Under the pieces are notes generated by a model that saw nothing but the letters and a program-made list of their open reading frames with translations, was not told the DNA's origin and made no database searches. DNA of 11,509 bases from a bacterium (GTDB taxonomy: Bacteria; Patescibacteriota; Saccharimonadia; Saccharimonadales; Saccharimonadaceae), in contig JAUIDL010000018.1 in the NCBI GenBank assembly GCA_030428585.1, forward strand, positions 1-11,509, written 5' to 3'. Made by a program: the position numbers and the translations under genes. Each line of letters begins with the position of its first letter. Within the stretch, counting starts at the first letter, position 1. Shown here in pieces: positions 7,455 through 11,509 of this stretch.

Positions 7455-7460
7455 TATAAT
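7455..7460 (+). promoter_or_regulatory. Consensus -10 box (TATAAT) six bases before the ATG at 7467
   Basis: A perfect TATAAT is followed by AAAACT and then ATG. Initiation seven bases after the box would place the first mRNA base on or next to the A of ATG, so the transcript is probably leaderless. There is no clear -35 box and no Shine-Dalgarno. Confidence 0.65.
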
Positions 7461-7466
7461 AAAACT

Positions 7467-8015
7467 ATGACAAAACCCGAAAACACGTCCTCAATTGAAC
7501 AAGCCACTAACAGAACTTGGGATGATTGGGTAAATGAACTGGACGACAGCGGAGCTCGAGAGATGACGCACAAACAACTCGCCAGCAAGCTATACGATCA
7601 ACTGGAAGGTAAAATAGACAAGCATACCTGGTGGGCACAGAGTATAACGGTTGCCTATGAGCAACATATCGGAAAGCGCATCCCTGGGCAGCTCGTCAAT
7701 GGATTGTTCGAGATTGCCGTTTCAAAAATTATCACTACCACCAGGGGTGATTTATTTGCAAAAGTTATAAAATGGTTCGAATCGAAGCCGACGTTACACG
7801 ATCAGGAGCCGCTCAAACCTCGTACCTCTGAAACACCAAAGCGGAGTACCTGGCGAGCAGACTTTGCTGATGGTAGTAAATTTTCTGCAACCGTGGAAGG
7901 TGTGGGCGAAAAGTCCAAGTTGGTGCTTGCCCACACGGCAATTCCTACAAAATCTGAAGCTGATGCATGGAAGTTATTCTGGGCCAGTGTTGCCGAGGAA
8001 TTATCAGAAACTTAA
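7467..8015 (+). CDS. DUF4287-like protein with AHSA1/SRPBCC-like C-terminal region
   Basis: The 182-residue protein is cytoplasmic, with no signal or membrane segment. Residues ~16-75 (WDDWVNELDDSGAREMTHKQ then WWAQSITVAYEQHIGKRIPG) resemble the DUF4287 pattern, in which W-D-x-W, G-A-R-x-x-x-H-K and WWxQxVTVxYEQxxGxR are typical. The end (GEKSKLVLAHTAIPTKSEAD then WKLFWASVAEEL) resembles the last strand and helix of SRPBCC/AHSA1-like START-fold proteins, which often accompany that domain. The biochemical function is unknown. The in-frame TTG at 7452 falls inside the promoter, so the ATG at 7467 is chosen. It is transcribed alone: the surface cluster ends 40 bases upstream and the VOC gene converges on it nine bases after its stop, with no obvious terminator between. 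Domain names rest on recognition by eye. Confidence 0.65.
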   Translation: MTKPENTSSIEQATNRTWDDWVNELDDSGAREMTHKQLASKLYDQLEGKIDKHTWWAQSITVAYEQHIGKRIPGQLVNGLFEIAVSKIITTTRGDLFAKVIKWFESKPTLHDQEPLKPRTSETPKRSTWRADFADGSKFSATVEGVGEKSKLVLAHTAIPTKSEADAWKLFWASVAEELSET

Positions 8016-8024
8016 ACCAGCAGG

Positions 8025-8417
8025 TTATTCTTGGGAGTGTAGACCAAAGATATTTCCTTCGGTGTCTTTACACAAACTAATGAAGCCAAACTCGCCGATT
8101 GATTGTTTTGGTCGGATAACCTGACCACCAGCGCCGGCGACGCGTGACTCTTCAACCGCGCAGTCTTTGACGGCAAAGTAGACGATTGTGCCACCAGAGC
8201 TAGGACCAAATCCATCCATCTTGACGAGCGCGCCTGGTGCCCCGTACTTTTGCATAGGATCCTCGTCCATTGGGAAACTCATCATTTGCATGCCACTTTC
8301 AGCTGGGTCACTCATGCTTTCGAGTTTGTATTCGAGAACTGTTTGATAGAACGCAACCGCTCGTTCCATATTATCGACGTAAATTTCGAACCACCCTACT
8401 ACGTTGTATTCTGGCAT
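8025..8417 (-). CDS. VOC-superfamily (glyoxalase/bleomycin-resistance/dioxygenase fold) protein
   Basis: This 130-residue cytoplasmic protein has the two beta-alpha-beta-beta-beta halves of the vicinal-oxygen-chelate fold. The first half opens VGWFEIYVDNMERAVAFYQ (family F-x-x-x-V-x-D-x-x-x-A-x-x-F-Y). The second has GGTIVYFAVKDC, the RVAGAGGQVIRPK helix-turn and the closing FGFISLCKDTEGNIFGLHS (family D-P-x-G-N-x-x-G-L). VOC proteins include glyoxalase I, antibiotic-binding proteins and dioxygenases; the substrate cannot be told from sequence. The usual metal His at the first strand is not obvious, so a metal-independent or binding role is possible. The ATG at 8417 is preceded by GAGG and AGG within 15 bases. 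A TATAAAT stretch on the same strand at about 8441-8447 may be its -10 box. The gene is divergent from the SpoU gene. Confidence 0.85.
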   Translation of the reverse strand: MPEYNVVGWFEIYVDNMERAVAFYQTVLEYKLESMSDPAESGMQMMSFPMDEDPMQKYGAPGALVKMDGFGPSSGGTIVYFAVKDCAVEESRVAGAGGQVIRPKQSIGEFGFISLCKDTEGNIFGLHSQE

Positions 8418-8492
8418 ATACCTATCCTCGTAATCTAGTTATTTATACTTCTTTTTATACTCCTATAGAAAAGTCTTCACCTGCTCGTACGG

Positions 8493-8498
8493 TATACT
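8493..8498 (+). promoter_or_regulatory. -10 box (TATACT) six bases before the ATG at 8505
   Basis: TATACT is followed by ACAGAC and ATG, the same 6-base spacing as the genes at 7467 and 9312. No Shine-Dalgarno is present, so the SpoU mRNA is probably leaderless. Confidence 0.6.
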
Positions 8499-8504
8499 AC
8501 AGAC

Positions 8505-9299
8505 ATGTATCCTATTATCACTTCCACCGCCAACGAAACCGTCAAATATCTTCGTCGCCTCGCCACCAGTGCAAAAGCTCGCCGTGAAACCGGGCGATAC
8601 TTCGCCGAAGGCGTGCATGTGGTGCGCAGTTTCCTTTCGACCGGTGCAGTTCCTGACTTGTTTGTGACGGCCGAGTCGGCGCAGGCAAATGATGAAGTGG
8701 CACAGTTGGTTGCCGAGCTTACTGAACACGAGGTGCGGCAGGCAAGCGTGTCTGACGATATCTTTACGTCACTGACGACGATCCATGCGTCGGTCGGTAT
8801 CGCGATGGTCTTTACACGGCCAACAGTGCCGTTGACGCAACCACTAACGAATGACGCCGTGTTACTCGAGGACGTGCAAGATCCGGGTAATCTGGGAACA
8901 ATGCTCCGGACGATTGCCGCAGTGGGTATTTCGACGGTAATCTTGTCATCCTCTTCAGCCTCACCATGGTCGCCGAAGGCGCTTCGAGCCGGTATGGGTG
9001 CGCAGTTTAGCTTAGAAATATACGAGGACCAGGATTTGGCGCACTTGGTGGAGACGGCGACAGTGCCGAGTTTTGTGACGACGTTAGTCGGCGAGAGCGT
9101 TTCGCTATATGAGGCAGATCTACGCCAACCAGCCGTATGGATTTTTGGCAACGAAGGGCAGGGCGTGAGCCAGGAGTTGGTCGAGCGGGCAACGACACGG
9201 GTTATCATCCCCCAGGCTCAGACGGCGGTTGAATCGTTGAATGTCTCGGCGGCCACGGCTGTGTGTTTGTACGAGCAGCTGCGACAACGCCGGACATAG
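8505..9299 (+). CDS. SpoU/TrmH-family RNA 2'-O-methyltransferase
   Basis: The 264-residue cytoplasmic enzyme would transfer a methyl group from S-adenosylmethionine to a ribose 2'-OH of rRNA or tRNA. All three SPOUT trefoil-knot motifs are present: motif 1 EDVQDPGNLGTMLRTIAAVG (residues 122-141, with N129 and catalytic-type R135), motif 2 IFGNEGQGVS (N216, E217, G218), and motif 3 IIPQAQTAVESLNVSAATA (E243, S244, N246). The N-terminal ~110 residues (NETVKYLRRLATSAKARRET then GRYFAEGVHVV) match the substrate-binding domain of RlmB/TsnR-like members. The length is normal for this subgroup. The exact target (23S rRNA or tRNA) cannot be assigned. The stop TAG (9297-9299) touches the -10 box of the next gene. 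GC content is visibly higher than in the surface cluster. Confidence 0.93.
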   Translation: MYPIITSTANETVKYLRRLATSAKARRETGRYFAEGVHVVRSFLSTGAVPDLFVTAESAQANDEVAQLVAELTEHEVRQASVSDDIFTSLTTIHASVGIAMVFTRPTVPLTQPLTNDAVLLEDVQDPGNLGTMLRTIAAVGISTVILSSSSASPWSPKALRAGMGAQFSLEIYEDQDLAHLVETATVPSFVTTLVGESVSLYEADLRQPAVWIFGNEGQGVSQELVERATTRVIIPQAQTAVESLNVSAATAVCLYEQLRQRRT

Positions 9300-9305
9300 T
9301 ATACT
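9300..9305 (+). promoter_or_regulatory. -10 box (TATACT) six bases before the ATG at 9312
   Basis: TATACT starts immediately after the TAG of the SpoU gene and is followed by AAAAAC and ATG. The -35 region would lie within the SpoU coding sequence. Spacing and box sequence match those at 8493-8498. Confidence 0.6.
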
Positions 9306-9311
9306 AAAAAC

Positions 9312-9747
9312 ATGAGCGATACTCAGCCAGAAGTCTTTCCGACTCCAGAGCATGTGACTGAAAAGAGTCAACTTCGGGCTGAAGACTATGTGGGCGCACC
9401 AGAGAAATTATTAGAAGACCTGCGTGAAAAAGGTGCGATGACATTTGATGCTTTTGCGAGCGGGATGTTTCCGGCTAGCGAACTGACGCCTGAAATGGCG
9501 GAGCAAACGGGGATGGATTTGGCGTGGTTTCGCGACAATGCGCATGTCGCCAATGCCTTGTACGAATCGGACGAACCGGCGGAACACGCCATGGGGGTTC
9601 TTCTTTTTCTTGGCCTATATTGGTGCTGCGATTTATTTCATTTCAACGTCAAGCGGTAGCTTTTGGGAGGTGATTCTTGGTTTGTTGCAGGCGGCTGTCT
9701 GGCCAGTTTACGTGATTTATCACGTACTTGTGTTACTTGGCGCGTAG
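9312..9747 (+). pseudogene. Small membrane protein split by a +1 frameshift in a G5 run
   Basis: The frame from ATG 9312 reads a soluble N-terminal region (~95 residues, with EDYVGAPEKLLEDLREKGAM and MDLAWFRDNAHVANALYESD), then runs out of sense at 9659 with a Trp/Cys/Phe-rich end. A second frame ending at TAG 9745-9747 begins just where the first loses sense and encodes two hydrophobic segments (FFFFLAYIGAAIYFI and FWEVILGLLQAAVWPVYVIY). The switch point is GGGGG at 9593-9597. With four G the frames join as EHAMGFFFFLAYIG and give a 144-residue protein. The likely intact product is a cytoplasmic helical domain tethered by two C-terminal membrane helices; the function is unknown. The cause may be a homopolymer sequencing error, phase variation or true inactivation. 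The SET gene follows seven bases later. Confidence 0.7.
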
Positions 9748-9754
9748 CGTATTT

Positions 9755-10153
9755 ATGCAACAGATAGACCCCCTGTTCATGCTTCAGCCATCGATGATTA
9801 CCGAGGCTGGTATCGGGTGTTTCGCCGTGCATCCTATTGCTGCTGGCGCGCGGGTGATCGCACCAAATCCAACCGGACCGAACCGGCATCTAGAGCTTGA
9901 TGAGATACCACTTTCGCATCTCAAATATTGTCCGTTGATGGAGTCGGGCAAATATCTCGCGCCAGCAGATTTTAATCACATGTCGCCATTTTGGTACATC
10001 AATCACGACCGCGACCCCAATATTCGCGCCGAAGCGTGGCGGCTCTTTGCTGCGCGAGATATTGCCGCTGGGGAAGAGCTAACCCTTTACTACCCGGACC
10101 TGTTGACCCACCCGATGAACGCTCGCTGGGTCGTGCCCGAGTTGCACGTTTAG
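9755..10153 (+). CDS. Small SET-domain protein
   Basis: The 132-residue protein is essentially a bare SET domain, the lysine-methyltransferase fold that uses S-adenosylmethionine. Seen are the N-terminal GIGCFAVHPIAAGARVI (residues 19-35, family GxGhFAxxxIxxGxxI), the pseudoknot NHDRDPNI (N83, H84, N89; family NHxxxPN), and GEELTLYYPDL (106-116; family GEELxxxY). Bacterial stand-alone SET proteins exist and may methylate ribosomal or other proteins, but no substrate can be named. A Cys-rich post-SET segment is absent. The ATG at 9755 is chosen over a TTG at 9728 that lies inside the preceding gene; ATG 9779 is a shorter alternative. No Shine-Dalgarno is seen. The gene ends two bases from the stop of the oxygenase on the other strand. 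Confidence 0.85.
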   Translation: MQQIDPLFMLQPSMITEAGIGCFAVHPIAAGARVIAPNPTGPNRHLELDEIPLSHLKYCPLMESGKYLAPADFNHMSPFWYINHDRDPNIRAEAWRLFAARDIAAGEELTLYYPDLLTHPMNARWVVPELHV

Positions 10154-10155
10154 GC

Positions 10156-10794
10156 TCAGTCCCATCCGAGGCGCATTTGTCGGAGAGATACGGCGAGTCT
10201 TTTCTCTTGAGCTGGTGCTGCCCAGTGGCGTGGTCGTAGTTTGCCGCTAGGGTGACCATAGCCGCGCATAACAGCGAGACTTCCGGGTCGAAGGGGGATT
10301 TCATACGTTTCACCATCGTCCGACTCGACGATGAAGTTTTGGCGACCGGCAACAGTGACGACAGCGACAAAGCCGACCGCAGAGCTGTAGTCACGGTGTG
10401 GACCAATGTGATCACCAAATTCATACCGGATACCGGCAATTTCATTGGGGCGCCAGCTATGTTGTGTACCATCCTCCAGGTAGTTGTCGATGGCATGGGC
10501 GGCGGCATTGACCCCCGTAGGGGCACTCGGTATACCCGGTAGTGTCGGAGAGCCATTTGGCCGATGATAGGTGAAATAGGCCAGAGCGTGATGCCGTTCG
10601 ACTTTTGCGTTCGGTGTGCCGGCGTCGGTGACGTAATTGACGGTTGGTGATGAGAGATCGCGGGCTGCACGAGTGATGACTTCAGGTGCTAAAAAGTCGT
10701 GCACGATACAGGCGCCGTGTTCCGAGATGGTCGAAAGGACTTCAGGTGATGTTGTGGTCGAACGACCAAATTCGATTGACGAAAGAGTATTCAT
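10156..10794 (-). CDS. 2-oxoglutarate/Fe(II)-dependent oxygenase-like protein
   Basis: The 212-residue cytoplasmic protein has the iron-binding facial triad of the family: H133-R-D135 in HIGPHRDYSSAVG, a distal H190 in RPRHWAAP, and R199 in KRLAVSLRQ as the likely 2-oxoglutarate carboxylate ligand. Hydrophobic strands between them fit the double-stranded beta-helix (GFVAVVTVAGRQNFIVES, then LRPGSLAVMRGYG). Residues ~25-45 (SEHGACIVHDFLAPEVIT) match the usual 'oG-hhhh-dfl' start of such enzymes. The substrate is unknown: a small molecule, nucleic acid or protein is possible. The ATG at 10794 is preceded nine bases upstream by GGAG. That GGAG sits in the 3' arm of an inverted repeat, and a 19-codon open frame with a strong Shine-Dalgarno lies 60 bases upstream on the same strand, suggesting translational control. 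A TTG at 10809 would add five residues and overlap the Shine-Dalgarno. Confidence 0.85.
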   Translation of the reverse strand: MNTLSSIEFGRSTTTSPEVLSTISEHGACIVHDFLAPEVITRAARDLSSPTVNYVTDAGTPNAKVERHHALAYFTYHRPNGSPTLPGIPSAPTGVNAAAHAIDNYLEDGTQHSWRPNEIAGIRYEFGDHIGPHRDYSSAVGFVAVVTVAGRQNFIVESDDGETYEIPLRPGSLAVMRGYGHPSGKLRPRHWAAPAQEKRLAVSLRQMRLGWD

Positions 10795-10802
10795 ACTAAA
10801 AA

Positions 10803-10865
10803 GCTCCAAAATTATATAGTTGGAGCGACGGCATCGAAAGAGGGTAAAGCGTCGCTAAGAGACGC
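10803..10865 (-). promoter_or_regulatory. Chain of three mutually exclusive hairpins in the oxygenase leader (attenuator candidate)
   Basis: Read on the minus strand. Hairpin A pairs GCGTC (10865-10861) with GACGC (10853-10849). Hairpin B pairs AGCGACG (10856-10850) with CGTCGCT (10830-10824). Hairpin C pairs GCTCCAA (10826-10820) with TTGGAGC (10809-10803). A and B share 10850-10853; B and C share 10824-10826, so only A plus C, or B alone, can form. C contains the GGAG of the oxygenase. The end of the 19-codon frame and its stop overlap A and B. This is the layout of translational attenuators; the regulatory role is inferred. Confidence 0.5.
10811..10816 (-). promoter_or_regulatory. TATAAT inside the palindrome upstream of the oxygenase
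   Basis: On the minus strand a perfect TATAAT (10816-10811) lies in the 10-base loop between GCTCCAA and TTGGAGC. If used as a -10 box, transcription would begin within or beside the GGAG, leaving a leader of about ten bases. The palindrome would then act as an operator. This competes with the RNA-hairpin reading. Confidence 0.35.
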
Positions 10866-10914
10866 GACAACAGGCGAAGCCAGACCAGGTACAGATATGT
10901 TTGTTGTGTAGCAT
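10855..10914 (-). CDS. 19-codon leader peptide candidate upstream of the oxygenase
   Basis: The minus-strand ATG at 10914 is preceded by AAGGAGGA (10930-10923) with eight bases of spacing, the strongest Shine-Dalgarno in this part of the window. The frame encodes MLHNKHICTWSGFACCRVS and stops at TAG 10857-10855. Three of 19 residues are Cys, with a Cys-Cys pair four codons before the stop, plus one Trp and one Phe. A promoter-like pair lies just upstream: TAGTCA (10969-10964), 17 bases, TACACT (10946-10941). The oxygenase starts 60 bases downstream. Its size, strong ribosome site and overlap with alternative hairpins fit a regulatory leader peptide, perhaps one that senses cysteine or ribosome stalling. 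It could instead be a small functional peptide or chance. Conservation is unknown. Confidence 0.5.
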   Translation of the reverse strand: MLHNKHICTWSGFACCRVS

Positions 10915-10940
10915 TGTCAGACTCCTCCTTTTCTATTCGT

Positions 10941-10969
10941 AGTGTAGCCTAGTTGCAGGCGGCTGACTA
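10941..10969 (-). promoter_or_regulatory. Candidate sigma70-type promoter for the leader peptide
   Basis: On the minus strand TAGTCA (10969-10964; four of six to TTGACA) and TACACT (10946-10941; four of six to TATAAT) are exactly 17 bases apart. A start about seven bases on would give a ~20-base leader before the ATG at 10914. A short inverted repeat, CTAGT (10949-10953) with ACTAG (10966-10970), spans the -35 region and might be an operator. Confidence 0.4.
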
Positions 10970-11010
10970 GACGTATTGATGACGATTGTGCTGGATTTAT
11001 TCTCTGTTTG

Positions 11011-11019
11011 TGGTATGCT
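11011..11019 (+). promoter_or_regulatory. Extended -10 promoter (TGGTATGCT) for the RRM gene
   Basis: TG, one base, then TATGCT (11014-11019) matches the extended -10 form, which needs little -35 contact. Transcription from about 11026 would give a leader of ~117 bases before the ATG at 11143, long compared with the leaderless genes in this window. Confidence 0.45.
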
Positions 11020-11070
11020 AGTAGGAAGCAAGTGGTTACTCTTACCTCTCCGTTGCCAGTTTAGTCCTTT

Positions 11071-11122
11071 GTGCTAATCTTCACCGCGAGCAGAATGAAT
11101 GAAAACGCGAGCGAAGAAGCAC
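11071..11122 (+). promoter_or_regulatory. Nested hairpin in the RRM gene 5' UTR
   Basis: GTGC (11071-11074) can pair with GCAC (11119-11122), CTTC (11079-11082) with GAAG (11113-11116), and CGCG (11085-11088) with CGCG (11106-11109), stacking into one imperfect stem that ends seven bases before the Shine-Dalgarno AAAGGA (11129-11134). A 7-base direct repeat CGCGAGC at 11085-11091 and 11106-11112 is also present. Structured long leaders are typical of cold-shock RNA-binding protein genes; the regulatory role here is inferred. Confidence 0.4.
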
Positions 11123-11142
11123 ATAATGAAAGGATAACAATT

Positions 11143-11466
11143 ATGGCAATCAAACTATTTGTTGGAAGTCTCGCATACAGCGTTAACGACCAAGAACTAA
11201 ACGACTTTTTCTCAACAGTGGGAACAGTCGAAAGCGCAGTGGTCATCATGGACCGCGAAACTAACCGCTCAAAGGGCTTTGGCTTTGTTGAGATGTCTAG
11301 CGACGAAGAAGCGAAACAAGCAATTGAAAGCTTGAACGGTAAGGACCTTGGTGGTCGTACTGTTATCGTCAACGAAGCTCGTCCACGCGAAGAGCGATCT
11401 GACCGCCGACCAAGCAACGGTGGTGGCCGTTCATCTTTCGGTGGTAGCAGCTTCCGCCAACGCTAA
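11143..11466 (+). CDS. RRM-domain RNA-binding protein with Gly/Ser/Arg tail
   Basis: The 107-residue cytoplasmic protein has one RNA recognition motif at residues 1-80. RNP2 is LFVGSL near the start and RNP1 is KGFGFVEM near residue 44, both with the aromatic residues that stack on RNA bases. The domain ends GRTVIVNEARPRE. The last ~25 residues are Arg/Gly/Ser-rich (NGGGRSSFGGSSF). Short RRM proteins of this kind in cyanobacteria and other bacteria are often cold-induced and act as RNA chaperones (family knowledge). The ATG at 11143 has AAAGGA eight bases upstream; the frame is open further upstream from GTG 11071, but that stretch is the structured leader. A terminator-like hairpin follows 26 bases after the stop. 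The gene stands alone, so it is probably autoregulated or temperature-regulated through its leader. Confidence 0.93.
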   Translation: MAIKLFVGSLAYSVNDQELNDFFSTVGTVESAVVIMDRETNRSKGFGFVEMSSDEEAKQAIESLNGKDLGGRTVIVNEARPREERSDRRPSNGGGRSSFGGSSFRQR

Positions 11467-11492
11467 AGCGCTCTACTGAATAAGCAAAATAG

Positions 11493-11509
11493 CCTCCGAG
11501 TCTCGGAGG
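11493..11509 (+). terminator. Terminator-like hairpin after the RRM gene (cut by window end)
   Basis: CCTCCGA (11493-11499) pairs perfectly with TCGGAGG (11503-11509) around a 3-base loop, preceded by an A-rich stretch (AAGCAAAATAG). The window stops at the end of the stem, so the expected T-run cannot be seen. Confidence 0.65.

Noticed and set aside
7019..7588. 189-codon minus-strand open frame
   Set aside because: It spans the end of the Ig-like gene and the promoter and start of the next gene on the other strand, with no start-site signal or recognisable domain.
8010..8030. Short AACC-AGCA-GGTT hairpin between converging genes as a terminator
   Set aside because: The stem is only four pairs with no T-run; too weak.
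8477..9208. 243-codon minus-strand open frame under the SpoU gene
   Set aside because: The plus strand has all three SPOUT motifs; the antisense frame is Ser/Thr/Cys-rich with no pattern.
10156..10158. UGA recoding as in Gracilibacteria/SR1
   Set aside because: TGA ends the oxygenase at a natural place next to the converging gene, and no internal in-frame TGA is needed in intact genes.
9999..10670. Long minus-strand open frame (223 codons) overlapping the SET and oxygenase genes
   Set aside because: It runs antisense or out of frame to two genes with clear catalytic motifs, has low-complexity Ser/Pro/Thr/Arg composition and no family pattern.

Overview
The window looks like a piece of a Candidate Phyla Radiation genome, most plausibly Candidatus Saccharibacteria (TM7). 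This rests on the kind of proteins present: small exported Thr/Ser/Ala-rich surface proteins ending in a 'YxANxxxxxxxGxYxxxxxYxA' beta-strand signature, a tiny twin-arginine-signal protein beside a minimal tatAC pair, and a short RRM protein with a Gly/Arg tail. It also rests on a habit of placing the -10 promoter box only a few bases before the ATG. The assignment comes from recognising families by eye, not from a search. The genetic code looks standard: TGA is a normal stop in the 2OG-oxygenase gene.

Layout. (1) 1-490: the C-terminus of a surface or tail-fibre-like protein with three 13-residue repeats, then a small Tat-signal/membrane protein. (2) 491-1685, minus strand: tatA-tatC, a minimal twin-arginine export system, tail-to-tail with the Tat-signal protein. 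(3) 1800-7426: a cell-surface cluster. It holds a DUF916-like membrane-anchored protein broken by a 5-bp tandem duplication, a small secreted WGY-type surface protein on the minus strand, two tandem paralogous secreted surface proteins, an intact DUF916-like membrane-anchored protein, and a two-TM protein with Ig-like domains. The arrangement recalls the WxL/Csc surface complexes of Firmicutes, but without WxL motifs. (4) 7467-10153: housekeeping and accessory genes, namely a DUF4287-like protein, a VOC-fold protein, a SpoU-family RNA methyltransferase, a membrane protein split by one extra G, and a small SET-domain protein. (5) 10156-10970, minus strand: a 2OG-Fe(II) oxygenase preceded by an apparent 19-codon leader-peptide gene with a strong Shine-Dalgarno and a chain of three mutually exclusive hairpins, the last of which hides the oxygenase ribosome binding site. 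(6) 11011-11509: an RRM RNA-binding protein with a long structured 5' UTR and a terminator-like hairpin at the window edge.

The most interesting items are the candidate leader-peptide translational attenuator upstream of the oxygenase, the exact 6-nt spacing between the -10 box and ATG in four genes (leaderless transcription), the frameshift at 2104-2113 explained exactly by a TACCG duplication, and the structured RRM 5' UTR.
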